Below are positions 27,305-35,800 of a stretch of DNA of 64,000 bases, piece after piece (positions within the stretch are counted from its first letter, which is position 1; every line of letters begins with the position of its first letter). The stretch covers positions 62,001 to 126,000 of the forward strand of contig NZ_JAIOAO010000003.1 of assembly GCF_021190955.1 (NCBI RefSeq), written 5' to 3'. This DNA is from Parachryseolinea silvisoli. Lineage in GTDB: Bacteria > Bacteroidota > Bacteroidia > Cytophagales > Cyclobacteriaceae. Below the pieces are notes generated by a model, which saw only the letters and a program-made list of their open reading frames with translations, made no database searches and was not told the origin of the DNA. A program made the translations under genes and the position numbers.

Positions 27305-27421
27305 GATATGACCAGTAAAGCCCCATTTTACGCTACCCAAAACGCAACACCTTCTATGAAGATGTGTTGGTGTAAGCGTTTCTTGCGGGTTGCAGGAGCT
27401 TGGAACCGTGATGGTCTATAA
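27305..27421 (+). ncRNA. Structured leader RNA, candidate SAM-clan riboswitch
   Basis: The predicted fold is a junction closed by P1, GACCA (27310-27314) with TGGTC (27412-27416). It encloses P2, GTAAA/TTTAC (27315-27319 with 27327-27331) with loop GCCCCAT. P3 is AAACGC/GCGTTT (27340-27345 with 27376-27381), and P4 is GGTT/AACC (27388-27391 with 27404-27407). P3 can form an AA / TAA internal loop above which CACC pairs with GGTG, recalling the GCAAC...GGTGCTAA core of SAM-I and SAM-IV riboswitches. The P2 loop CCC can reach GGG in the P3-P4 region, like the SAM-clan pseudoknot. A competing hairpin (AACACCTTC with GAAG..GTGTT) also forms in P3. The structure is visible; SAM binding is inferred. 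Confidence 0.45.
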
Positions 27422-27450
27422 TACAAGAAAAGAGACAACACATTTATAAC

Positions 27451-27488
27451 GAGCCTTTCCTGCAAGCTGGAAAGGCTCTTTTTATTTT
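27451..27488 (+). terminator. Rho-independent terminator in the sulfite reductase leader
   Basis: A perfect 10-bp stem, GAGCCTTTCC / GGAAAGGCTC, with an 8-nt loop is followed by TTTTTATTTT. It ends 30 bp before the sulfite reductase ATG and lies downstream of the structured leader, so it would have to be read through or prevented for expression. This is the layout of an attenuator. Confidence 0.85.
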
Positions 27489-27518
27489 AACAGAAAACCG
27501 AACAAACAGCCCTTAGCC

Positions 27519-29636
27519 ATGCAAAGCTTTCGCACCGAATTAGAAGATTTGAACAACCCGGTAGTGGCACAAGATATTCTCGACCTGGAGAAGAAGATCC
27601 GTCTTTTCCGTGACGGGAAGATCGATAGCGACAAATTCCGCAGCCTCCGGCTGGCGCGCGGCATTTACGGACAGCGGCAGCCGGGGGTGCAGATGATCCG
27701 TATCAAGCTGCCGTTGGGGCGTATCTCCACCAAGCAGATGCGGCGCATTGCAGACATTTCGGATGAGTATGCCAGCAAGAACCTGCATGCCACCACCCGG
27801 CAGGACATTCAAATACATTTTGTAAGCCTTGACCGTACGCCCGAGCTGTGGGCGCTGCTGGAAAAAGACCAGATCACAACGCGCGAGGCCTGCGGTAACA
27901 CCGTGCGGAACGTAACGGCATCAGACCTGGCGGGCATCGATCCGAAGGAGCCATTCGACGTATCGCCTTACGCCTACGAAACATTCCAATACTTCCTGCG
28001 CAACCCGATCTGCCAGGAAATGGGACGCAAGTTCAAGATCTCCTTCTCGTCGAGCGACGACGATACGGCCTTCTCGTTCATTCACGACCTGGGCTTTTTG
28101 CCCCGGATCAACGAGCAGGGCGAGCGTGGTTTTAAGGTCATGATCGGCGGTGGTTTGGGTGCAAACCCGTACTTGGCGCAGGTAGCCTATGAGTTCCTGC
28201 ACGAAGACAAGATCATTCCTTTTACAGAAGCTATTCTGCGTGTATTCGACCGTTACGGCGAGCGCAACCGCCGGATGAAAGCGCGCTTTAAATTCTTGCT
28301 CGATGACCTTGGCTTAGAGAAAGTCATGGCCCTGGCGGAAGAAGAAACCAACGCGCTTAAGTCGAAGACGTATGTTATAAACCGGAACATTTTGCCGGAA
28401 GAAACTCCGTCAACGATTCAACTGGGCGAAGCGCCGGAGCCGGCAGACGCTGTTAAATATGCACGTTGGTATAAAACCAACGTAGTGACTCAGAAGCAGG
28501 AAGGCTTCCACGGTGTATACGTCAAGTTGCCGTTGGGCAATATGTCGTCTAACCTGGCGCGCTATTTTGCCGACATCGTTGACCAGTTCGCCGGCGCTGA
28601 AATGCGCGTGACGGTGAACCAGGGGTACCTGATCCGGTATGTGCGTCCTGAAGCGTTGAAGCACTTGTATGCAGCCCTTGACAAGGTGGGGCTGGCCGAG
28701 CCTGGCTTTGACAGCGTCGCCGACATCACAGCGTGCCCCGGTACGGAGTCGTGTAATCTGGCCATTTCTGACAGCACCAACATTTCGCTGGCGTTGGAGA
28801 AAGTGATTCGCGAGGAATATCCCGAGATGGTTCACAATACCGACATCAAAATCAAGATCAGTGGTTGCCCCAATTCCTGTGGGCAGCACGGCCTGGCGGG
28901 CATTGGCCTGCACGGCAGTACGATCAAAGACAAGCAAGGCAAAGTGTTGCCGGCGCTGGTGGTGCTGTTGGGTGGCGGCAAGCTGAAGAATGGCGACGGG
29001 ATCATTTCCGATAAGATCATTAAGATCCCCAGCAAGCGCGGCCCGGACGCGTTGCGCCTGTTGCTCGATGACTACGAGGCGAACAGCCAGGATGGTGAAT
29101 ATTACCATGACTATTTCCTGCGCGTGGGCCGCAACCACTTTTATACGTTGCTGAAGCCGCTGGGCGACCTGACGAGCGTCGTGCCCACGGACTACATCGA
29201 CTGGGGAGAAGACCATAACTTTATTCTGCACACCGCGGTGGGCGAGTGCGCGGCGATTATGATCGACCTGGTAGCCACCCTGTTCTTCGAATCTGACGAG
29301 AAGCTGGAGTGGGCCGGGAAGGCATTCCGCCAACAACATTACGCCGATGCCATTTACCATGGTTACAGTGCGTATATTAATACCGCCAAAGCAATGCTGC
29401 TGACGCGCGATATCAAGCCCAGTACGCAGATTCAGGTGATCAATGATTTCCAGAAGCACTTTGTCGATACGCAGGCGTTTTCGCTCCCGGAGAGCTTCAA
29501 AGACGTGGTATTGCGCATCAACAAAAACGAGCCTACGGCAGCCTTTGCCACCGAATACCTGGAAGCTTCTGCGAAGTTCCTCGGAGAAGCAAGGGTGTAC
29601 CGTGAAGCGGCAGATAAAGAAGTAGTAGAGAAATAA
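27519..29636 (+). CDS. Nitrite/sulfite reductase (siroheme, 4Fe-4S) with C-terminal helical HEPN-like domain
   Basis: This 705-residue enzyme reduces sulfite to sulfide (or nitrite to ammonia) by six electrons. Two ferredoxin-like half domains and siroheme-binding halves cover residues 1-535. HATTRQDIQIHFV and GNTVRNVTASDLAG lie in the first half. The cluster/siroheme cysteines are in TACPGTESCNLA (about 408-419) and KISGCPNSCGQHG (about 450). The last 160 or so residues (VPTDYIDWGED onward, with HYADAIYHGYSAYINTAKAML) form a helical domain resembling HEPN, which the plain reductase lacks. Adjacent siroheme genes and the SAM-like leader favour sulfite as substrate. Confidence 0.88.
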   Translation: MQSFRTELEDLNNPVVAQDILDLEKKIRLFRDGKIDSDKFRSLRLARGIYGQRQPGVQMIRIKLPLGRISTKQMRRIADISDEYASKNLHATTRQDIQIHFVSLDRTPELWALLEKDQITTREACGNTVRNVTASDLAGIDPKEPFDVSPYAYETFQYFLRNPICQEMGRKFKISFSSSDDDTAFSFIHDLGFLPRINEQGERGFKVMIGGGLGANPYLAQVAYEFLHEDKIIPFTEAILRVFDRYGERNRRMKARFKFLLDDLGLEKVMALAEEETNALKSKTYVINRNILPEETPSTIQLGEAPEPADAVKYARWYKTNVVTQKQEGFHGVYVKLPLGNMSSNLARYFADIVDQFAGAEMRVTVNQGYLIRYVRPEALKHLYAALDKVGLAEPGFDSVADITACPGTESCNLAISDSTNISLALEKVIREEYPEMVHNTDIKIKISGCPNSCGQHGLAGIGLHGSTIKDKQGKVLPALVVLLGGGKLKNGDGIISDKIIKIPSKRGPDALRLLLDDYEANSQDGEYYHDYFLRVGRNHFYTLLKPLGDLTSVVPTDYIDWGEDHNFILHTAVGECAAIMIDLVATLFFESDEKLEWAGKAFRQQHYADAIYHGYSAYINTAKAMLLTRDIKPSTQIQVINDFQKHFVDTQAFSLPESFKDVVLRINKNEPTAAFATEYLEASAKFLGEARVYREAADKEVVEK

Positions 29637-29648
29637 CGTGTCCGATCG

Positions 29649-30431
29649 ATGGTCATGAAAAATAGAAGCGCGCAGAAAGACCCCCGGTTGACGCTGGTAG
29701 GGGCAGGGCCGGGTGATCCGGAACTGATCACCCTCAAGGCCATCAAGGCCCTGCAGGCGGCAGACGTGGTGTTGTACGACGCGCTGGTGTCGCAGCAGAT
29801 TCTGGAGCTCATTCCAGCCGGTGTGCCTGCCTTTTCGGTGGGTAAACGTGCGGGCGAGCATTCGTACAAGCAAGAGGAGATCAACGAGCTGATCGTTGAG
29901 TTTGCCTTTCAGTACGGCCACGTAGTACGCCTGAAAGGCGGCGACCCGTTTGTCTTTGGTCGTGGCTCAGAAGAGATCGACTTTGCCGAATCGCAAGGCG
30001 TGCCCACGGCGGTGGTACCGGGTATCAGCAGCGCCCTGGCAGTACCCGCCAGTTTGCATATACCGGTTACAGCCCGGGGCTTTAGCGAAAGCCTGTGGGT
30101 GGTTACAGCCACTACCCGTACAGGGGCGCTGTCGGGCGACATTGCCCTGGCAGCGCAGTCGACGGCTACGGTGGTTATCCTGATGGGACTGGGCCGGTTG
30201 ACGGAGATCATGACGCAGTTTGAAGCGCAAGGCAAAGGCAACGTGCCGGTGGCAGTGATACAGAACGGTACCTTGCCCCAGCAACAAAGCGTGGTCGGCA
30301 CAGTAGCGTCCATTGCAACGCAGGCGGCGGACGCCGGCATCGGTGCGCCGGCTGTCATTATTGTCGGCGAGGTTGTGCGGTATGCACGCGCGCTGGAGCA
30401 CGTCGTTGTCGCTACTAAATCCATGGCCTGA
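29649..30431 (+). CDS. cobA: Uroporphyrinogen-III C-methyltransferase
   Basis: This 260-residue SUMT uses two molecules of S-adenosylmethionine to turn uroporphyrinogen III into precorrin-2, the first step towards siroheme. It has VGAGPGDPELITLKAIKAL (residues 17-35), VVLYDALVS, VRLKGGDPFVFGRGSEE and VVPGISSALAVPAS, all signature segments. It starts 12 bp after the reductase gene and makes the precursor of that enzyme's cofactor. A second ATG two codons in (29655) is also possible. Confidence 0.94.
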   Translation: MVMKNRSAQKDPRLTLVGAGPGDPELITLKAIKALQAADVVLYDALVSQQILELIPAGVPAFSVGKRAGEHSYKQEEINELIVEFAFQYGHVVRLKGGDPFVFGRGSEEIDFAESQGVPTAVVPGISSALAVPASLHIPVTARGFSESLWVVTATTRTGALSGDIALAAQSTATVVILMGLGRLTEIMTQFEAQGKGNVPVAVIQNGTLPQQQSVVGTVASIATQAADAGIGAPAVIIVGEVVRYARALEHVVVATKSMA

Positions 30432-30459
30432 CGGCCTTCACGTTAAACCGTTTTTCCCG

Positions 30460-31059
30460 ATGGAACGCAACAATCTTTTTCCGGTATTCCTCAAGCTAGA
30501 AATGCTCGACATGCTGATTGTCGGGGGTGGTCATGTGGGCCTCGAGAAGCTGACGGCAGTATTGAAGAACAGCCCGGCGGCCAAGGTCACCCTCGTGGCA
30601 CGCCATGTGCAGCAGGCGGTGCATGACCTGGCGAAGAATCATCCTGGAGTAAAAATTGAAGAGCGTAATTTTAAGCTATGGGATCTGTGGGATAAAGACC
30701 TGGTGATCCTGGCGACCGACAACCGGCAGTTACACGAAACCATTCGCAGGTTCGCCCGCACGCGCAAGCTGCTGATCAACGTGGCCGACACACCGGATTT
30801 ATGCGATTTTTACTTAGGATCTGTTGTGACGAAAGGAAATCTCAAGATCGGTGTGTCTACCAATGGCAAGTCGCCGACGATCTCTAAACGCATTCGCGAG
30901 TACCTCGAAGAGGCACTGCCCGACGACACCAACGATCTGCTCGATAACATGCAAAAAATCCGCGAGCAGCTTACGGGCGATTTTAATCACAAAGTGAAAG
31001 TACTGAACGAGATTACCACGACCTGGCTCGATAACAAGCAGGCCACACCGACGTCCTAG
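30460..31059 (+). CDS. Precorrin-2 dehydrogenase / sirohydrochlorin ferrochelatase
   Basis: This 199-residue Met8/SirC-type protein corresponds to the N-terminal half of CysG. It oxidises precorrin-2 with NAD and may insert iron to complete siroheme. The NAD-binding Rossmann motif is MLIVGGGHVGLEKLTAVL (about 18-35), followed by LVILATDNRQLHETI and NVADTPDLCDFYLGSVVTKG. The C-terminal dimerisation region has STNGKSPTISKRIREYLEEA. I chose ATG at 30460, 28 bp after cobA; the frame is open further upstream but lies inside cobA. It completes the reductase-siroheme operon. Confidence 0.9.
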   Translation: MERNNLFPVFLKLEMLDMLIVGGGHVGLEKLTAVLKNSPAAKVTLVARHVQQAVHDLAKNHPGVKIEERNFKLWDLWDKDLVILATDNRQLHETIRRFARTRKLLINVADTPDLCDFYLGSVVTKGNLKIGVSTNGKSPTISKRIREYLEEALPDDTNDLLDNMQKIREQLTGDFNHKVKVLNEITTTWLDNKQATPTS

Positions 31060-31065
31060 CCAGCG

Positions 31066-31902
31066 TTATTCGAGAATGATAGTCTTATTCCGATAAACAA
31101 ACACACTGTCGTTAAATACTAGCTTTAACGAACGTGCCAGCACGATCTTCTCGACATCGCGGCCAGCTTGCGTCATTTCCCATGCGCTGTGGCTGTGAGC
31201 TACCGGTATGACGCTCTGGGCAATGATGGGGCCTTCGTCGAGGCTGTCGTTTACGAAGTGGGCGGTGGCGCCGATTATTTTTACTCCCCGGTCGTATGCC
31301 TGTTGGTACGGGTTTGCGCCGACAAAGGCGGGTAAGAACGAGTGGTGAATATTGATGATGCGATGGATAAAGTTTCCGATGAAAGCCGGGGAGAGGATGC
31401 GCATATACTTGGCCAGCACCAGGAACTCGGGATTATACTGTTGTATAACTTCCTGGACCTCGGCTTCATGTGCTGCGCGGTCTTTGCCTTCGGCCGGTAT
31501 GTAATGAAATGGTACGTCGAACTTGCGGGTCAGGTCCTCCAGATTTTGGTGGTTGCTGATTACGCAGAGGATATTGGCGTTGAGCTCTTGAAAGGTATGG
31601 CGGATGAGCAGGTCGCTGAGGCAGTGATGCTCTTTGGTAGCCAGAATGACGATGTCCCGTTTGCTGCGTGCCGTTAGTTTGATAAACGCATCCGACGGGA
31701 GTATCTCCCGCAGTTGTTGTAAAAAGATGGTTTCTTCTACAACGCCCGAGAACTCGGTGCGCATAAAGAAGTGGTTATAGGTGCGCTCGACAAACTCGCC
31801 GTTGCCCAGGATGTTAAGTTGGTGGCGGTAGATCACCTGGGTGATGGCGTAAATCAATCCGGGGCGGTCGGGGCAATGGATGAGTAATATTCCGGCGTCC
31901 AT
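31066..31902 (-). CDS. purU: Formyltetrahydrofolate deformylase
   Basis: PurU hydrolyses 10-formyltetrahydrofolate to formate and tetrahydrofolate, balancing one-carbon pools. The 278-residue protein has an N-terminal ACT domain (MDAGILLIHCPDRPGLIYAI). The formyltransferase fold has NHQNLEDL, INIHHSFLPAFVGANPY and GATAHFVNDSLDEGPII, whose asparagine, histidine and aspartate form the active site. I chose ATG at 31902, which begins the ACT domain. It lies 4 bp after the methyltransferase gene and converges with the siroheme operon, 6 bp apart. Confidence 0.94.
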   Translation of the reverse strand: MDAGILLIHCPDRPGLIYAITQVIYRHQLNILGNGEFVERTYNHFFMRTEFSGVVEETIFLQQLREILPSDAFIKLTARSKRDIVILATKEHHCLSDLLIRHTFQELNANILCVISNHQNLEDLTRKFDVPFHYIPAEGKDRAAHEAEVQEVIQQYNPEFLVLAKYMRILSPAFIGNFIHRIINIHHSFLPAFVGANPYQQAYDRGVKIIGATAHFVNDSLDEGPIIAQSVIPVAHSHSAWEMTQAGRDVEKIVLARSLKLVFNDSVFVYRNKTIILE

Positions 31903-31906
31903 AACG

Positions 31907-32677
31907 TTAGGGCTTGAAACCTGTATAGATGATTTCTCCCGGCACCAGGCCATAGGCCTTTTGTTTCTCGCGGGAGAGCGTGTTTACAAAATTGTCTTCG
32001 ACAGCACGCAGGCCGGCACGCTCGATGCGGCGGGAATAGTCGCGGCCGTATTTGCGAACGTGGTCGTCCTGGCCGAACAGTCGCTCACGCTCGCGCGGGT
32101 CGGTGATTGTCGTGTCTTCGATGGTGACGTCGCCCATGGGGGCAAACAACGGTACCTGCATGATGGAAAAGCCGCCCGGTTTCAGCACGCGGCAAATTTC
32201 GCGCATGGCCTGGATATCGTCGTGCACGTGCTCCAGTACATGGTTGCAGAGCACGGCATCAAAGGTTTTTTCGGGAAAAGGAATGGCATGGATATCCATT
32301 TTCACCTTGGCCAGCGGCGACTCGATGTCGCCGGTGATGTAGCGGTCGCCGTGCAGCTTTTCGAACCGGGGAATAAAACAGGCCTCGGGGGCGATGTGCA
32401 GCACCCGGAGGGGGGCGGTGAAAAAGGCGGTTTTTTCTTGCAGGTACAGCCAGATGAGGCGGTGGCGCTCCAACGACAGGCATTGCGGGCACAGTGCATT
32501 CGGGCGGGGCTTTATGCGGCCGTAGGGCAAAAACGTGCGGTAGGAGGTACTGCAAACCGGGCAGGTAACGGCGGAACCGCGGTAGAACAGGCCGACCACC
32601 TTCAGACCAAAACCGCCAACCCGTTGCAAATACTTGCGGGGAACGAAGCGGATCAGCCAGGAAATAACTTTTTTCAT
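31907..32677 (-). CDS. Class I SAM-dependent methyltransferase with zinc-ribbon-like N-terminus
   Basis: This 256-residue methyltransferase has a cysteine pair CPVC (about residue 39) and a second, CPQC (about 63), that could form a zinc ribbon. The Rossmann domain follows (LHIAPEACFIPRFEKL, YITGDIESPLAKVKMDIHA). The motif VLCNHVLEHVHDDIQAMREI and RVLKPGGFSIMQVP are typical of class I enzymes acting on lipids, quinones or sugars. The substrate is unknown. The arrangement with purU is tight (4 bp), so the two are cotranscribed. Confidence 0.82.
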   Translation of the reverse strand: MKKVISWLIRFVPRKYLQRVGGFGLKVVGLFYRGSAVTCPVCSTSYRTFLPYGRIKPRPNALCPQCLSLERHRLIWLYLQEKTAFFTAPLRVLHIAPEACFIPRFEKLHGDRYITGDIESPLAKVKMDIHAIPFPEKTFDAVLCNHVLEHVHDDIQAMREICRVLKPGGFSIMQVPLFAPMGDVTIEDTTITDPRERERLFGQDDHVRKYGRDYSRRIERAGLRAVEDNFVNTLSREKQKAYGLVPGEIIYTGFKP

Positions 32678-32725
32678 GCGGCCGCAAGATAGGATAAGTC
32701 GGGAGCTGAATTTTTACGAGAACTA

Positions 32726-32754
32726 AAACTTTTTGGCGGGAAGCCCCATCTTTA
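32726..32754 (+). promoter_or_regulatory. Candidate ECF-type promoter
   Basis: AAACTTTTTG (32726-32735) and CATCTTTA (32747-32754) match the element pair upstream of the first ECF gene (6654-6680) in sequence, with an 11-bp instead of a 9-bp spacer. Confidence 0.3.
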
Positions 32755-32826
32755 CATCGGGAATGCGGCAAGCCGCTGCCGCCGGAACGCGGAAGGCTGC
32801 TGCTACCTAAACCGGAACAAGACGAC

Positions 32827-33456
32827 ATGGCCGAAACTTTACCAGCGATTGCCACCATGCATACTGACGACCTGATAGTCCGGGCGCGACAAGGAGATCA
32901 GCATGCCCAAGGCAAGCTGGTGCAACTGTGGTATAAACGCATCTATAACTTTTGCTACAAATTCTTCCTGGACCACGACCTGGCGATGGAGGTTTCGCAG
33001 AAGACGTTTATCTCCATGTGTAAGAACCTGGCCGGCCTGCAAGATATTGCCCGCTTTAAATCCTGGCTATACAAGATTGCCGTGAACTACTGCCGCGAGG
33101 AGGCACGACGCAATAAGGGCAACCGGTCACTCTCGTTTGATGTGGTCTGGAATCGTGAAGCCGAAGATTCGCCCGTATGGGAGTCGACATTACAGCGGTT
33201 TGCCAACCCGGAGAGCCAGTACCGCCACACCGAGCTGTCGGATATTCTGCAGCAAGCGTTGTGCGAGCTGAGCGACGAACAACGCGAGGTGGTGATCATG
33301 AAGGAATACGAAGGGTTAAAATTCCGTGAGATTGCCGAGGTGCTCAACATTTCAGAGAACACGGTGAAATCGCGGATGTACTATGGGCTGGATGGATTGA
33401 AGAAGATCCTGGAGCGAAAAAAAATTACAAAAGACACGATTGGCTATGAGCTATAA
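32827..33456 (+). CDS. RNA polymerase sigma factor, ECF family
   Basis: This 209-residue ECF sigma factor has region 2 at about 25-90 (LWYKRIYNFCYKFFLDHDLA, VSQKTFISMCKNLAG, FKSWLYKIAVNYC). Region 4 is at about 140-195 (LSDEQREVVIMKEYEGLKFR, EIAEVLNISENTVKSRMYYG). The next gene overlaps its end by 11 bp and encodes a membrane protein that is probably its anti-sigma factor. ATG at 32860 (MHTDDLIVRARQGD) also fits the family start. Confidence 0.9.
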   Translation: MAETLPAIATMHTDDLIVRARQGDQHAQGKLVQLWYKRIYNFCYKFFLDHDLAMEVSQKTFISMCKNLAGLQDIARFKSWLYKIAVNYCREEARRNKGNRSLSFDVVWNREAEDSPVWESTLQRFANPESQYRHTELSDILQQALCELSDEQREVVIMKEYEGLKFREIAEVLNISENTVKSRMYYGLDGLKKILERKKITKDTIGYEL

Positions 33457-34327
33457 ACCCGATCAGCATGCCTGGATGGCATACCTCTACGACGAGCTGG
33501 AGGCTGCAGAGAAAGCTCGCATGGATGAATATATCCGGACGAACCCCGAGGCCCGCCAGGAGCTGGAGAACTACCGGCACTTGCGTCAACTGATGGGCAC
33601 CGTGGAGGATAAAGAAGTAATTGCACCGCCCATTGTGTTTGGTGACAGTGCGCCGCGCATTGTGTGGAATACACCAGCATTGCGCGTGGTGGCCGGTATC
33701 GCGGCTTCCGTACTTATTCTCATGCTGGCGGGCCGGCTGACCGGCTTGCAAGCAGGTTTTTCGGGCAACGAGTTCCGCATCAGCTTTGGTCCACCGGCGT
33801 CGGCCCCGGCCGTTGCACCGGCGCCCGCAGCGACCGCACCCGCCCTTTCGGCCAACGAAGTGCAGCAGATGATCGATGCGTCGCTGACCCGGAACACACA
33901 GACGCTGCAGGCCAGCTGGCAGGAGAACCAGCACGAATTGAATGCGTCCATTCGCCGCAGCCTGGCGAGCAACTCGGGCCGGATTAACGACCTGGTGAAA
34001 GAAGCGTCCACGGCCTCGCAGCAGCAAGTCCAGGATTTTATTGCCCAGGTGCAAACCGAGAATCAGCGCGTCGTCAAAGACTATTTCCAGCTCTCGGCCA
34101 CGCAGCAAAAGGACTATATTGAAAACCTGTTGGTAGACTTTTCAAAATACCTGCAACAGCAACGCACCAGCGACCTGCAAGTGGTACAAAGCCGCCTCTA
34201 TGCATTGGAGCAGAATACGGGTGTCTTCCAGCAGGAAACCGAGCAGATACTTTCCAGCATTATTACCTCGGTGGGCGGCCCCAACGGTCAGGGCAACCCG
34301 GCGGTAGCAGTGCAAACAAAATATTAA
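33446..34327 (+). CDS. Membrane-anchored protein, probable anti-sigma factor
   Basis: This 293-residue protein begins with an 80-residue cytoplasmic part (MSYKPDQHAWMAYLYDELEA), the typical short helical anti-sigma start. A single membrane segment (ALRVVAGIAASVLILMLAGR, about 75-95) is followed by a proline/alanine linker (PPASAPAVAPAPAATAPA). A long glutamine-rich coiled coil (about 140-270) completes it. It overlaps the ECF gene and precedes an exported protein, so it may transmit an envelope signal to the sigma factor. No zinc motif is visible. Confidence 0.7.
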   Translation: MSYKPDQHAWMAYLYDELEAAEKARMDEYIRTNPEARQELENYRHLRQLMGTVEDKEVIAPPIVFGDSAPRIVWNTPALRVVAGIAASVLILMLAGRLTGLQAGFSGNEFRISFGPPASAPAVAPAPAATAPALSANEVQQMIDASLTRNTQTLQASWQENQHELNASIRRSLASNSGRINDLVKEASTASQQQVQDFIAQVQTENQRVVKDYFQLSATQQKDYIENLLVDFSKYLQQQRTSDLQVVQSRLYALEQNTGVFQQETEQILSSIITSVGGPNGQGNPAVAVQTKY

Positions 34328-34358
34328 CCGTACGACTACGAATATCCGAAGCATTATC

Positions 34359-35609
34359 ATGAAGTCACAACCTCTCAACCGTACACGTTCTTCCTGGTTT
34401 TTCCACGGCCGTATGGCCTGTACAGTCCTGGCGCTCGTATGGGGCATCGCCAGCGTCTCAGCACAAAAGGAAAAAATTTCTCATGCAAGCGATGTGAAGC
34501 CGATGGATGAAAACCAACTGCGTCGCGAAGTGGAATTGGCCCAGAATATTTTGGCTACGCTCATCAAACAACAATTTGATGAACGGACCTACGTGCCGCT
34601 GGAGCTGTCGGTCAGCTATCAGTCGGGTTACGGCCTTACGTTCTCCATGCCATCCAGCTACGTGCTGCCCATCGTGCTGATGGGAGGTGGTGCCAGCGGG
34701 ATTTATTCCGAGCCGGCGATGACGGTGCGGTCACGCAACTATACTACCCCCAGCGTGCCGGCGCTGACAGAGACGACACGCGACTCGAAAGAGGTGATGA
34801 AGCTGGAAGATGCGAAGACGCGCCAGCGCCGCTCCGACCTGGACAGTGCCCGGGCGGCCTATACGCAACGCATCATCGATGCAGCCAAGATCTTTATGGC
34901 GGATTTTGGCGACATTTTTACGCAGCTGCCGGCTTCAGAAAAGATTATTGTAACCAACCAGGGCAACCAGCCACGCACGTTGGCGGGGCAGTACTTTGGG
35001 GCTCAGCCAGTGGCCTATGTGTCGGTGGAAGCCACGAAGAGTGATATGGTGTCGCACAAACAGGGTAAAGGCACGCGCCAGCAAGCGTTGGATAAAATTA
35101 AGGTGATCAATGCTGAAGTGGTGCGTTCCGTCGAGCCCGACCTGGAGCTGCTGTCAAGCATTTTTACCCGGTTGTACCGTGTGGACCTGGCCAAGACTTA
35201 CTTTGTTGAACAGCAGGTATATTTCGACCGGCTGCGGGACTTCGGCGTGGTGTACTACATGCAAACATTGAGCACAACCCAGCGCAGCTATACCAGCTTT
35301 GACGTACCCACCCTGGGCCTGGAAGATGTGGACCTGCCGACCCGCAACAAAAAAGTAGCGGAGCTATACCCACGCTTTGAGGAGGAACTGAAAGAGAATA
35401 TTTTAGAATATGGACGAACAGTGAAAGCGTTGGGCAATGACGAGTCGTTGATTTTTAAGGTAAACATCACTCCATGTCCTGATTGCGGTATACCCGCATC
35501 CCTGGAAGTGTCGATTAAGGGGAGTGTTTTAAAAGAATACCAGGCGGGCAAGATTACAAAAGATGTAGCTTTGGGGAAATTTATACTGAAAAAAGGAAGC
35601 ATTCAGTAA
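34359..35609 (+). CDS. Exported protein of unknown function in the ECF operon
   Basis: This 416-residue protein has a signal peptide ending SVSAQ (about residue 36). Its N-terminal part has ENQLRREVELAQNILATLIK, followed by SYQSGYGLTFSMPSSYVLPI. A helical middle comes next, and the end has ITPCPDCGIPASLEVSIKG with a CPDC pair that could bind metal or form a disulfide. I do not recognise the family. It follows the sigma/anti-sigma pair by 31 bp and may be their envelope target or signal source. Confidence 0.75.
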   Translation: MKSQPLNRTRSSWFFHGRMACTVLALVWGIASVSAQKEKISHASDVKPMDENQLRREVELAQNILATLIKQQFDERTYVPLELSVSYQSGYGLTFSMPSSYVLPIVLMGGGASGIYSEPAMTVRSRNYTTPSVPALTETTRDSKEVMKLEDAKTRQRRSDLDSARAAYTQRIIDAAKIFMADFGDIFTQLPASEKIIVTNQGNQPRTLAGQYFGAQPVAYVSVEATKSDMVSHKQGKGTRQQALDKIKVINAEVVRSVEPDLELLSSIFTRLYRVDLAKTYFVEQQVYFDRLRDFGVVYYMQTLSTTQRSYTSFDVPTLGLEDVDLPTRNKKVAELYPRFEEELKENILEYGRTVKALGNDESLIFKVNITPCPDCGIPASLEVSIKGSVLKEYQAGKITKDVALGKFILKKGSIQ

Positions 35610-35800
35610 CATAACCTACCGTTTTTAACGTTTTCTCTCCATCGGGCTTCGGTTCACGGACTATCCAACGTAACCGCCGTCTCGCGCTGGGACTCTGCAC
35701 GGAATTGATTAACTTTCGTCCGTCGCAGTAAAGGTATCCAGTTGCAGCAAAAGACCGTTATTGTTTGTTACGTAGTTGTAATAACCGTCGCTAGAGATCC

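Noticed and set aside
28410-29921. A 503-codon antisense frame across sulfite reductase and cobA
   Set aside because: It is the reverse shadow of two strongly supported genes with normal codon bias; it has no domain of its own.
32726-32754. A housekeeping TAnnTTTG promoter for the second ECF gene
   Set aside because: CATCTTTA lacks the TA of the -7 element and no TTG lies 18-20 bp upstream; an ECF-type reading fits slightly better.
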